This document shows, in pieces, positions 37,069 to 44,577 of a DNA stretch of 64,000 nt (position 1 is its first letter; every line of letters starts with the position of its first letter). Position numbers and translations under genes: made by a program. This DNA is from Burkholderiaceae bacterium (GTDB taxonomy: Bacteria > Pseudomonadota > Gammaproteobacteria > Burkholderiales > Burkholderiaceae_C). Below the pieces are notes generated by a model. That model was not told the origin of the DNA and made no database searches. It saw nothing but the letters and a program-made list of their open reading frames with translations. The stretch spans positions 124,001 through 188,000 of the forward strand of contig JAGOPK010000002.1 of the NCBI GenBank assembly GCA_017992055.1. Reading direction: 5' to 3'.

Positions 37069-38079
37069 ATGAAGTTCTGGCGCCCGATCCTGTGGACCCT
37101 GTTGCTGGCCGCCCTGGTTGCGATGGCCGCCGCCGCTGCCGCGGCCTTCTGGCTGCAACGCCCGCTGCCGCTGGCCACGCCGCGCGTCGAGCTGTCGATC
37201 GAACCCGGCCAGACCGCACGCCAGATCGCCGACGACTGGGTGGCCGCCGGCGTTCAGGCGCCGGCCTGGGCGCTGTACCACTGGTTCCGCTTCAGCGGCG
37301 ATGCGCGGCGCATCCGCGCCGGCAGCTATGAGGTCGAGGCCGGCATCACGCCCCGCAGCCTGCTGGCCAAGATGGTGGCCGGCGACGAGACGCTGGAGCG
37401 GGTGCGCCTGATCGAGGGCTGGACCTGGGCCCAGTTCCGCGCCGCGCTGGCCGCGGCGCCGCACCTGCGCCGCGAGGCCCTGGCACTCGACGATGCGGCG
37501 CTGATGGCCGCCCTCGGCCGGCCGGGCCAGTCGCCGGAAGGGCGCTTCTACCCCGACACCTACCTCTACAGCCGTGGCGTCAGCGACCTGGCCGTGCTGC
37601 GCCGCGCCGCCCAGGCCATGCAGCGCCAGCTCGATGCCGCCTGGGCCCAGCGCGCGGCCGACCTGCCGCTGGAGCGGCCCGAGCAGGCGCTGATCCTGGC
37701 CTCCATCGTCGAGAAGGAGACCGGCACGCCGGCCGACCGCGCACGCATCGCCGGCGTGTTCGTCAACCGGCTGCGCATCGGCATGCCGCTGCAGACCGAT
37801 CCCAGCGTCATCTACGGCCTGGGCCCGACCTTCGATGGCAATCTGCGCAAGCGCGACCTGCAGACCGATACGCCCTACAACAGCTACACCCGGCGCGGCC
37901 TGCCGCCGACGCCGATCGCCATGCCCGGCGCCGCCGCGTTGCGCGCCGCGGTGCAGCCCGAGGCCACGCGGGCGCTGTACTTCGTTGCCCGCGGCGACGG
38001 CAGCAGCGTCTTCAGCGAGGACCTGGCCGCGCACAATCGGGCCGTCAACCAGTACCAGCGCGGCGGCGGCAGCCGCTGA
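37069..38079 (+). CDS. mltG: Endolytic murein transglycosylase MltG
   Basis: Membrane-anchored YceG-family transglycosylase (336 aa) that ends glycan-strand elongation. One N-terminal transmembrane helix (PILWTLLLAALVAMAAAAAA), a LysM-like region, then the catalytic domain with the key Glu in ASIVEKETG, followed by GVFVNRLRIGMPLQTDPSVIY and NSYTRRGLPPTPI. It begins the mltG-tmk-holB run, a conserved order. Confidence 0.94.
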   Translation: MKFWRPILWTLLLAALVAMAAAAAAAFWLQRPLPLATPRVELSIEPGQTARQIADDWVAAGVQAPAWALYHWFRFSGDARRIRAGSYEVEAGITPRSLLAKMVAGDETLERVRLIEGWTWAQFRAALAAAPHLRREALALDDAALMAALGRPGQSPEGRFYPDTYLYSRGVSDLAVLRRAAQAMQRQLDAAWAQRAADLPLERPEQALILASIVEKETGTPADRARIAGVFVNRLRIGMPLQTDPSVIYGLGPTFDGNLRKRDLQTDTPYNSYTRRGLPPTPIAMPGAAALRAAVQPEATRALYFVARGDGSSVFSEDLAAHNRAVNQYQRGGGSR

Positions 38080-38085
38080 TTGCCC

Positions 38086-38718
38086 ATGAGCCGACGCGGC
38101 CATTTCCTCAGCTTCGAAGGCATCGACGGTGCCGGCAAGTCCTCGCACATCGAGGCCCTGGCCGACTGGCTGCGCCAGCGCGGCCACACCGTGCTGCAGA
38201 CCCGCGAGCCCGGCGGCACGGCACTGGCCGAGGACCTGCGCGCGCTGTTCCTCAGCCGGCCGATGGATGCGCTGACCGAGGCCCTGCTGGTGTTTGCCGG
38301 CCGCCGCGACCACCTGGTGCAGGTCATCGCCCCGGCGCTGGCGCGCGGCGAGACGGTGCTGTGCGACCGCTTCACCGATGCCACCTTCGCCTACCAGGGC
38401 GCCGGCCGTGGCTTCGACCTGGCCACGCTGGGCCAGCTGGAACGCTGGGTGCAGACGCTGGAGCAGGGCTTCGTCCAGCCCGACCTGACGCTGTGGTTCG
38501 ACCTGCCGCCGGCCGTCGCCGCGCAGCGCCGCGCCGCGGCCCGCGCCGCCGACCGGCTGGAGGCCGAGGACCTGGCCTTCTTCGAGCGCGTGCGCAGCGG
38601 CTATGCGGCGCGCGCCCAGGCCCAGCCCGGTCGGCTGCAGCGCATCGCCGCCGACCAGAGCCGCGAGGCGGTCTGGGCCCAGGTCCAGGCCCTGATCGAG
38701 GCCCAGCCATGGCTGTGA
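38086..38718 (+). CDS. tmk: Thymidylate kinase
   Basis: dTMP kinase (210 aa). P-loop [14 protein letters not shown] at residues 9-22, the DR(F/Y) motif in [15 protein letters not shown], and a LID with basic residues ([19 protein letters not shown]). The ATG 6 bp after mltG ([10 protein letters not shown]) is chosen. Its end overlaps holB by 10 bases. Confidence 0.95.
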   Translation: MSRRGHFLSFEGIDGAGKSSHIEALADWLRQRGHTVLQTREPGGTALAEDLRALFLSRPMDALTEALLVFAGRRDHLVQVIAPALARGETVLCDRFTDATFAYQGAGRGFDLATLGQLERWVQTLEQGFVQPDLTLWFDLPPAVAAQRRAAARAADRLEAEDLAFFERVRSGYAARAQAQPGRLQRIAADQSREAVWAQVQALIEAQPWL

Positions 38719-39818
38719 GCGTGCATGCCATCGGCGTCAGCGCCGACGGCCAGCTGCCGCTGCCCTGGCTGGCACCGGCACTCGCCCGCGCCCAGGCCCT
38801 GAGCCAGGCCCATGCGCTGCTGGCCTGGGGGCCGGAGGGCGCCGGCCAGCTGGACTTTGCGCTGGTGCGGGCCCAGGCCTGGCTGTGCGAGCAGCCGCAG
38901 GCCGCCGTGCAGCCGGGCGCCGGCTGCGGCCGCTGCGACAGCTGCCACCTGGTGCGCTCGCGCAGCCATCCCGATCTGCTGCTGGTGCTGCCCGAGGCCC
39001 AGCGCCTGGCACTGGGCTGGGCCGATGGCGACGACGACAAGCCCAAGGGCGAGGCCAAGCCCAGCCGCGACATCCGCATCGCCCAACTGCGCCAGGCCAT
39101 CGACTGGGCCCAGCGCACCAGTGGCCGCGGCCGCGGCAAGGTGCTGCTGATCCACCCGGCCGATGCGATGAACGGGCCCACCGCCAATGCCCTGCTGAAG
39201 ACGCTGGAAGAGCCGCCCGGCGCGCTGCGCATCCTGCTCACCAGCGCCGACCCCGAGCGCCTGCTGGCCACCGTGCGCAGCCGCTGCCAGCGCGTGCCGC
39301 TGGCCCTGCCGGCGGCCGAGCTGGCCTGCAGCTGGCTGCAGCAGCAGGGCATGGCCCAGCCGCAGGCGTTGCTGGCGGCGGCCGGCGGCAGCCCGCTCGA
39401 AGCCCTGGCCCTGGCCCAGGAGGGCCTGACGCCGGCCCTGCTGGCCGAGCTGCCGCGCCGCGTGGCCGCCGGCGATGCCGCGGTGCTGTCGGGCCGCGCC
39501 CTGCCGCGGGTCGTCGAGCTGCTGCTGAAGCTGGCCCATGACGCGATGCTGCAGGCGGTGGGCGGCGAGCCGCGCTTCTATCCGCCGTCCAGCCTGCCGG
39601 CCGGTGCCGATCTGGCGGCGCTGCTGGCCTGGCAGCGCCTGCTGCAGCGCACGGCCCGCCATGACGAGCATCCGTGGAATGCACCGCTGCTGGTCGAGTC
39701 GCTGCTGAGCCAGGCCCGGGCGGCCTGGCCCGGCGGCCGCGGCGGCCGCGGCGGCGCCGGGTCCGGGTCCGGTGCAGGTGCCGGCCACAGGGCGGCTTCG
39801 CTACACTCACCGCGATGA
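38709..39818 (+). CDS. holB: DNA polymerase III subunit delta'
   Basis: Clamp-loader delta' subunit (369 aa). It contains the zinc-binding [11 protein letters not shown] segment, the modified ATPase core [27 protein letters not shown] and the SRC motif in [11 protein letters not shown], with a degenerate Walker A as usual for delta'. The last 25 residues are a Gly/Ser/Ala-rich tail ([12 protein letters not shown]) that looks dispensable. Overlaps tmk and is overlapped by the PilZ gene (ATGA). Confidence 0.92.
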   Translation: MAVSVHAIGVSADGQLPLPWLAPALARAQALSQAHALLAWGPEGAGQLDFALVRAQAWLCEQPQAAVQPGAGCGRCDSCHLVRSRSHPDLLLVLPEAQRLALGWADGDDDKPKGEAKPSRDIRIAQLRQAIDWAQRTSGRGRGKVLLIHPADAMNGPTANALLKTLEEPPGALRILLTSADPERLLATVRSRCQRVPLALPAAELACSWLQQQGMAQPQALLAAAGGSPLEALALAQEGLTPALLAELPRRVAAGDAAVLSGRALPRVVELLLKLAHDAMLQAVGGEPRFYPPSSLPAGADLAALLAWQRLLQRTARHDEHPWNAPLLVESLLSQARAAWPGGRGGRGGAGSGSGAGAGHRAASLHSPR

Positions 39819-40228
39819 ACGAGTCCTCCCGTCCCGGCGCCTTGGGCGGAACCGGCGGCACCTCCGGCTCTGGCCATCCGGCGTCGTCGCCGCGGCCCAG
39901 CGTGATCCAGCTGGTGTTCCGCGAGAAGGGCGCGCTGTACGCGGCCTACATGCCACTGCTGGCCGAGGGCGGGCTGTTCGTGCCGACCACGCGCGACTAC
40001 CGCCTGGGCGAGGACATCTACCTGCTGCTGTCGCTGCCCGAGGATCCGCAGCGCTATCCGGTGGCCGGCAAGGTGGCCTGGGTCACGCCGGCCAATGCCT
40101 CGGGTGGCCGCACCCAGGGCGTGGGCGTGCGTTTTCCGGCCGACGAGAAGGCGCGGCTGCTGCGGCTGAAGATCGAGGAGATCCTCGGCACGCAGATCTC
40201 GTCGTCCAAGCCCACCCAGACGGTTTGA
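39815..40228 (+). CDS. PilZ domain protein
   Basis: Small protein (137 aa) with a PilZ fold, probably the PilZ type-IV-pilus biogenesis protein found after holB in many proteobacteria. Features: an unstructured Gly/Ser leader to residue 28, then LVFREKGALYAAYMPLLAEGGLFVPT and GKVAWVTPANASGGRTQGVGVRF. The RxxxR and (D/N)xSxxG c-di-GMP motifs are not intact, as in PilZ itself. Confidence 0.85.
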   Translation: MNESSRPGALGGTGGTSGSGHPASSPRPSVIQLVFREKGALYAAYMPLLAEGGLFVPTTRDYRLGEDIYLLLSLPEDPQRYPVAGKVAWVTPANASGGRTQGVGVRFPADEKARLLRLKIEEILGTQISSSKPTQTV

Positions 40229-40289
40229 ACCCATCCGGTGCCCGCCGGCCCGGCAGCGGGCCCGGGCGGTCGCCCTTGCCCTGTCTGAG

Positions 40290-41078
40290 ATGTTCGTCGA
40301 TTCCCACTGCCATCTGAGCTTTCCCGAGCTGTCCGGCCGCCTGGACCAGATCCGTGCCGACATGGCCCAGGCCCGCGTCGACCGCGCCCTGGTCATCTGC
40401 ACCACGCTGGAGGAGGCCGACACCGTGCACGGCCTGGCGCTGGCGCACGACAACTTCTGGTGCACCGCCGGCGTGCACCCCGACAACGAGGGCATCGAGG
40501 AGCCCACGGTCGAACGCCTGGCCGCGCTGGCGCAGCGCCACAAGGTGGTGGCCATCGGCGAGACCGGGCTGGACTACTACCGCCTCAACGGCCGCAGCGT
40601 TGCCGACATGGCCTGGCAGCGCCAGCGCTTCGCGGTGCACATCCGCGTCGCCCGGCAGCTGGCCAAGCCGCTGGTGATCCACACCCGCAGCGCCTCGGCC
40701 GACACCCTGGCCCTGCTGCGCGACGAGCGGGGTGGGACGGCCGATGGCGGACCGGGCGGCGTGTTCCACTGCTTCACCGAAACCGCCGAGGTGGCGCGGG
40801 CGGCACTCGACCTGGGCTTCTACATCTCGTTCTCGGGCATCCTGACCTTCAAGAATGCCCAGGACCTGCGCGACGTGGCGGCCTTCGTGCCGCTGGACCG
40901 CTGCCTGATCGAGACCGACAGCCCGTACCTGGCACCGATGCCGCACCGCGGCAAGACCAATACGCCGGCCTGGGTGCCGCTGGTGGCGGCCGAGCTGGCG
41001 CGCATCAAGGGGCTGGACCTGCAGACCGTGGCCGAGGCCACCAGCCGCAACTTCGAGCGCCTGTTCCACCCATGCTGA
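40290..41078 (+). CDS. TatD family metal-dependent DNase
   Basis: TIM-barrel nuclease (262 aa). Metal ligands are visible in DSHCHLSF, GETGLDYYR, IHTRSASADT, FHCFTETAE and IETDSPYLAPMPHRG. It follows tmk-holB-pilZ, the standard conserved position of YcfH-type TatD paralogues. The first ATG gives the correct FVDSHCHL start. Confidence 0.92.
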   Translation: MFVDSHCHLSFPELSGRLDQIRADMAQARVDRALVICTTLEEADTVHGLALAHDNFWCTAGVHPDNEGIEEPTVERLAALAQRHKVVAIGETGLDYYRLNGRSVADMAWQRQRFAVHIRVARQLAKPLVIHTRSASADTLALLRDERGGTADGGPGGVFHCFTETAEVARAALDLGFYISFSGILTFKNAQDLRDVAAFVPLDRCLIETDSPYLAPMPHRGKTNTPAWVPLVAAELARIKGLDLQTVAEATSRNFERLFHPC

Positions 41079-41086
41079 GGTTTTAC

Positions 41087-41722
41087 ATGAAGAAGATCTC
41101 GCAGATTGTTCTGGCAATTGGAATTTCCTGCGCCGGCACTGCGCAGGCCAACCCCAGCGACGACTTCTTCCGCGCGGTGGCCGCCGACAATTCCAGCGCC
41201 ATGCTGACCCTGCTGCTGCGCGGCTTCGACCCCAACACCCGCGACCCGCGCGGCCAGGTGGCGCTGTACCTGGCGCTGCGCGAGGGCTCGCTGAAGGTGG
41301 TCGACGCGCTGCTGGCCGATCCGCAGACCCGCGTCGACCTGGCCAACGGCGCCGGCGAGACGCCGCTGATGATGGCCGCGCTGCGTGGCCAGCTGGCCCA
41401 GGCCAAACGCCTGGCGGCCAAGGGCGCCCAGCTCAACCGCGAAGGCTGGACGCCGCTGCACTATGCGGCCAGCGGGCCCGGCACCGAGGTGGCGCAGTGG
41501 CTGCTGGAGCAGGGCGCGGCCATCGATGCGCCGTCGCCCAATGGCAGCACGCCGCTGATGATGGCCGCCCGCCACGCGCCCGAAGCCACGGTCGACCTGC
41601 TGCTGGCGCGCGGCGCCGATGCCAGCCGGCGCAACGAGCAGGGCCTGGCGGCGGCCGACTTTGCGCGCATGGCCGGCCGCGAGGCGCTGGCCGAGCGCCT
41701 GGGCCGGCCAGCGCCCCGCTGA
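41087..41722 (+). CDS. Exported ankyrin-repeat protein
   Basis: Protein of 211 aa with a signal peptide (MKKISQIVLAIGISCAGTAQA) and four to five ankyrin repeats, including GETPLMMAALRGQLAQAKRL, GWTPLHYAASGPGTEVAQWL and GSTPLMMAARHAPEATVDLL. Ankyrin proteins of this type are common after tatD in Burkholderiales. A periplasmic protein-binding role is likely but the partner is unknown. GAGG precedes the ATG. Confidence 0.85.
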   Translation: MKKISQIVLAIGISCAGTAQANPSDDFFRAVAADNSSAMLTLLLRGFDPNTRDPRGQVALYLALREGSLKVVDALLADPQTRVDLANGAGETPLMMAALRGQLAQAKRLAAKGAQLNREGWTPLHYAASGPGTEVAQWLLEQGAAIDAPSPNGSTPLMMAARHAPEATVDLLLARGADASRRNEQGLAAADFARMAGREALAERLGRPAPR

Positions 41723-41863
41723 GTTGCCCCCACGCCGGTGGCGTGTGGCGGTGACGCGCTTGTCAGGCAGATTCCGACACGCGGCTTGTCGGCCGGCCGA
41801 CTTCAGCCGCGCGCCCTGGATGCCTACAGTGGACCTCACCACAACGCACCCAGGACCGCCACC

Positions 41864-42070
41864 ATGTACACCACCCGCCGCGCTGCGAATCCGTTCGCGA
41901 TGATGCTGGACCCCGAGGCCGTGCTGAAGCAGATCGAGCACTCCGAGCGTCTGGAGCGGCTGCAGCGGCGCATCTGCCGACCGCTGGACAAGCCGCTGAT
42001 CGGCAAGGCCCAGGGTGATGTGGCGGCGCACGACCTGGCGGTCGACGCGGCCGACGACGACGCCGAATGA
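41864..42070 (+). CDS. Small hypothetical protein
   Basis: Protein of 68 aa, basic in the middle (HSERLERLQRRICRPLDKP) and acidic at the end (AADDDAE). No known domain, signal or membrane segment. The stop overlaps the next ATG (ATGA), which supports real translation. I do not recognise the family. Confidence 0.6.
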   Translation: MYTTRRAANPFAMMLDPEAVLKQIEHSERLERLQRRICRPLDKPLIGKAQGDVAAHDLAVDAADDDAE

Positions 42071-42720
42071 AGCGCGCCGCTGCCGGGTCGCGCCGGCTGG
42101 CGGCGCTGCTGCCGGCGGCGCTGCCGGGACTGCTGCTGATCGGCTGCGCCAGCCCGGTGTCGGTGCGTGAGCTGGCCACCGGCCAGATCGACACGCCGGC
42201 CTACGAGTTGCGCGGCGAGGACCTGCCAAGCCTGCAGGACCAGGCCGGCCGGCTGTGCCGCCACGGCGGCCAGGTGCTGCACCTGGGCTACCGCGGCGAT
42301 GGCCTGCGCGCGCCGGGCGACAGCTGGTGGGGCCAGCGCTGGAGCGAGGCCCAGCGCCTGGCCGCCCCGGTGCAGGCCCAGGCCCAGATGACCGTGGTCT
42401 GCCATCCCGATGCAGCGCGCGGCCAGGTGCCGCTGCGGGCGACGGCTCCCACGCCGGCGGCGGCGTCCATCGATGCCGCTGCCGCGGCGGTGCCGGATGG
42501 CGACATGCTTGCAGCGGACACCGTGGCCGCGGGCGCGCCGCCGGTGTCGGCGGCATCGGCGCCGGAAGCGCCTGCAGCAAAACACGCGGCCGGCGCCGCA
42601 ACGCCTGCGGCCAGCGCTGCGGGTGCACAGACCGCGCCGAAATCCGTGCCGATGGCCGCATCGGCGCCACGTCTGGCCCAGGCCAAGCGCCAGACGCCGT
42701 ATCCCGTGCTGAGTTACTGA
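42067..42720 (+). CDS. Putative lipoprotein
   Basis: Protein of 217 aa. A basic start, hydrophobic core and lipobox (LLLIGCA, Cys about residue 28) indicate a lipid-anchored envelope protein. The folded part is short (residues 30-115, with one likely disulfide pair) and the C-terminal half is Ala/Pro-rich. The function is not recognised. It is the last host gene before the left end of the provirus and appears intact. Confidence 0.7.
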   Translation: MKRAAAGSRRLAALLPAALPGLLLIGCASPVSVRELATGQIDTPAYELRGEDLPSLQDQAGRLCRHGGQVLHLGYRGDGLRAPGDSWWGQRWSEAQRLAAPVQAQAQMTVVCHPDAARGQVPLRATAPTPAAASIDAAAAAVPDGDMLAADTVAAGAPPVSAASAPEAPAAKHAAGAATPAASAAGAQTAPKSVPMAASAPRLAQAKRQTPYPVLSY

Positions 42721-43169
42721 TCCGGAACGCAGTTCCGCTCGGGTCGGTCTGGGCCACAAAAGCCACGACGATGCATAGTTAGGTCAATCGCCGGACGGGC
42801 TGGGGACTGGGCGAAATCTGCAGTCGTGGCGCGGGCTTGCGCGTCGGGCGTGCCTGTGATGAACCCTGACAGGATGGCAGCAACCAGCGCCGCGGCGACA
42901 GCCTTGGAGCGCTCGGCGACGGTCTGCCAGATCGAGCGCAGCGCGTCATCGTTGCAGCGCTGAGCATGCATCGCCGCAAGAACCTCGGCGGCGTCTAGGC
43001 CGGCCATATCGGCGAGCCGAACGGCCATTGCATCGTCGGGCGTGTGCTTGCCAGAGTTCCAGCGCTGCACGGACTTTTCGGGCACGTCGAGCACGCGGGC
43101 AAGCCGGTAATTCGATTCGATGCCATGGGCGACGCGGACGGCCGCCAGAAGATCGCGCGAAGTGAGCAT
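42714..43169 (-). CDS. DUF3693-like HTH regulator with C-terminal TM helix (C-terminus altered by integration)
   Basis: Phage-type regulator of 151 aa in the integrated form. The N-terminal HTH fits the DUF3693 pattern: SRDLLAAVRVAHGIESNYRL, ARVLDVPEKSVQRWNSGKH, TPDDAMAVRLADMAGLDAAEV, then AVAAALVAAILSGFITG, a probable membrane helix. attL lies in its 3' end, so the last ~18 codons are repeat and host DNA. In an excised circle the same frame continues through the right end (WRAFVARVTTW...) to a TGA at 55,639, giving about 159 aa. DUF3693 proteins are also common in filamentous phages. GGGGG precedes the ATG. Confidence 0.75.
   Translation of the reverse strand: MLTSRDLLAAVRVAHGIESNYRLARVLDVPEKSVQRWNSGKHTPDDAMAVRLADMAGLDAAEVLAAMHAQRCNDDALRSIWQTVAERSKAVAAALVAAILSGFITGTPDAQARATTADFAQSPARPAIDLTMHRRGFCGPDRPERNCVPDQ
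42751..42777. other. attL candidate of the provirus
   Basis: Left copy of an imperfect direct repeat: GGGCCACAAAAG, then CCACGACGA, ending in ATGCATA. The right copy at 55,701 shares the first 12 bases, a similar middle and TGCATA. The repeat is in frame inside the regulator gene (reading MHRRGF on the minus strand). The 11 bases after TGCATA match the XerD half-site poorly (6 of 11). Confidence 0.65.
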
Positions 43170-43183
43170 TTGACCCCCGGTTT

Positions 43184-43203
43184 CCTGTACGTAGGTACGT
43201 AGG
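43184..43203. promoter_or_regulatory. Candidate operator: TACGTAGG direct repeat
   Basis: Two contiguous copies of TACGTAGG (43,188-43,195 and 43,196-43,203), preceded by CCTG so that CCTGTACGTAGG (43,184-43,195) is the exact reverse complement of CCTACGTACAGG at 48,014-48,025. It sits 15-34 bp upstream of the regulator ATG, a good autoregulation position. Confidence 0.6.
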
Positions 43204-43250
43204 CCGGCATCATGGGGTTGACCCGTACAAGGCACAAGCACCCCGATCAC

Positions 43251-43279
43251 TTGACCGGTACATAGTCCGGGGGATACAT
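43251..43279 (+). promoter_or_regulatory. Early rightward provirus promoter
   Basis: TTGACC at 43,251-43,256 and ATACAT at 43,274-43,279 with a 17-bp spacer, upstream of the first plus-strand gene. A second TTGACC(C)GTACA copy lies at 43,218-43,229, 33 bp upstream, so the region may carry tandem regulatory sites. The remaining intergenic DNA (43,170-43,389) has no gene. Confidence 0.65.
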
Positions 43280-43389
43280 TCCGGCCCGTCGCGCACCGGG
43301 TTCCTTTCTCCCCCTCCCTCGTTTCCACCCCGGCGCGCGGCCCCCACGGGGGCGCGAGGGACGGCGGGCAGCGAAACCGGGGGGTTCCG

Positions 43390-43599
43390 ATGTACGTGCT
43401 GGAAAAGGTTGACGCCACGCATGAGCGGATGCGCGGCGATAACGAGGCGCGCTGCGGGGCGCCGTGGCAATTGGCTGTGCGGGTGCCGGTCTTCAACCTG
43501 GCGCATCTTGCGTGGTCGGGTCGGGCGCTGCGGTGGATCGAAGCGCCGGCCGTCGTCGATGACTTCGGCGATCTGGTGCCGGTGGGGCCGTGGCAGTGA
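43390..43599 (+). CDS. Provirus early hypothetical protein
   Basis: First plus-strand gene of the provirus, 69 aa (starts MYVLEKVDATHERMRGDN, ends FGDLVPVGPWQ). No domain recognised, no membrane segment. A G-run GGGGGG stands 4-9 bases before the ATG as ribosome-binding site, and the promoter at 43,251 lies about 110 bp upstream. Such first genes in small phages are often regulatory or replication-related, but nothing in the sequence shows it. Confidence 0.55.
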   Translation: MYVLEKVDATHERMRGDNEARCGAPWQLAVRVPVFNLAHLAWSGRALRWIEAPAVVDDFGDLVPVGPWQ

Positions 43600-43631
43600 G
43601 GCCGCGCCTGTCGGCGGCGGCCCTGGCCGTG

Positions 43632-43991
43632 TCAGAACTTCAAGCCGGGCGGCGGGGCGGGGAAGCGGACTTCTTGGGCCTCGGCCGTGATCAGGTGCAC
43701 GGTGCCATCCCAGGCGGGCTGCTTGCGCGCCGGGACGTGATCCACGGTCTGCATGCCGCTGCCAAGCCAGGCGCGAACGGTGAGCGTGATGCGCGGCCCG
43801 GGCGCGGTGATGACATAGACCAGGTGCCGGCCGGTCGGGTCGGCGCCAGCGCTGACGTTGCACGGCTCGGAGATTTCGACGGCTGCGCCGCCGTTCTTCA
43901 CCTTGAATCGGCAGCTGCCGGAGTATTCGGCGCTCTGTGCCCAGGCCAGGCCGGGCAACAGGGCAAGGGCGACAAGGGCGGGGCGGATCAT
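43632..43991 (-). CDS. Secreted small protein (possible moron)
   Basis: Minus-strand gene inside the plus-strand early region, 119 aa. A clear signal peptide (MIRPALVALALLPGLAWA) is followed by a small domain with two cysteines (SCRFKVKNGG, EPCNVSAGAD) likely forming a disulfide, and a beta-rich C-terminal part (RITLTVRAWLGSG). Opposite orientation and export suggest a lysogenic-conversion or superinfection-exclusion gene; that is inference. No family recognised. Confidence 0.6.
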   Translation of the reverse strand: MIRPALVALALLPGLAWAQSAEYSGSCRFKVKNGGAAVEISEPCNVSAGADPTGRHLVYVITAPGPRITLTVRAWLGSGMQTVDHVPARKQPAWDGTVHLITAEAQEVRFPAPPPGLKF

Positions 43992-44038
43992 CTGCGGTTC
44001 TCCCTGGGTGCAGTGGCCGGCAGTGTAGGTGCCGGGTC

Positions 44039-44326
44039 ATGAGCGCATCGCAGACCGCGCCTGCCTGGGCGGCGCAGCGGCCGGGGCTGTGGGCCGTGCG
44101 TCAGGGCCTGGCCGAGCGTGACGCCGACGCGGCCGGCCGGGTGTGGTCCGGCATTTCGACCCAGGTGCGGACGGCGCTGGTCATGCTGGCGATGGACACG
44201 GCCGGCGACCCGCGCGAGTTCGCGCGCCGGCCCTGGGCCAGCTACACCGCCGACCAGCAGCTGACCCTGGGCGCCATCGCGCGCCAGTTCGCCCGCGACC
44301 TGGCCGGCGCCGAGGCGCTGCGGTGA
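44039..44326 (+). CDS. Provirus hypothetical protein
   Basis: 95-aa protein (start MSASQTAPAWAAQ), soluble, with a helical middle (STQVRTALVMLAMDTAGDPREF) and a C-terminal LGAIARQFARDLAGAEALR helix. Not recognised. Its stop overlaps the next gene's GTG (GTGA), so it belongs to the replication-gene transcript. Confidence 0.6.
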   Translation: MSASQTAPAWAAQRPGLWAVRQGLAERDADAAGRVWSGISTQVRTALVMLAMDTAGDPREFARRPWASYTADQQLTLGAIARQFARDLAGAEALR

Positions 44327-44577
44327 AGCTGAAAGCGCATCAGCGGGTGAGCATGGGCACAGCGAAAGAGCGTGCCATGGCGGCGCTTCGGGACTATCCA
44401 ACGCTGATATCGGCCAGCTGTCTGGCGGGTGCGATATGGCCGGGACACTCGATGACGGGGCAGGGTGCTGGCGCTGCTGCGTCAAGGGTTATGAAGCTGT
44501 TGGAGCGCGAGGGGCTGGCGCGCTGGTGCAGCTGCGACGGCGTGTGGCGCGGCTGGTGCAGGGCGCGGAATGTTTGA
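44323..44577 (+). CDS. Small winged-helix-like provirus protein
   Basis: 84-aa protein beginning at a GTG that overlaps the previous stop. The middle (ERAMAALRDYPTLISASCLAGAIWPG) and AASRVMKLLEREGLARWCSC look like a winged-helix DNA-binding unit ending in a short Cys/Trp tail. Its end overlaps the initiator gene by 8 bases. A helper in replication or transcription control is plausible; the evidence is pattern only. Confidence 0.5.
   Translation: MKLKAHQRVSMGTAKERAMAALRDYPTLISASCLAGAIWPGHSMTGQGAGAAASRVMKLLEREGLARWCSCDGVWRGWCRARNV

Noticed and set aside
43216-43229. Second full promoter from TTGACCCGTACA
   Set aside because: A -35-like hexamer is present but no -10 stands at 16-18 bp; kept only as a possible repeated regulatory site.
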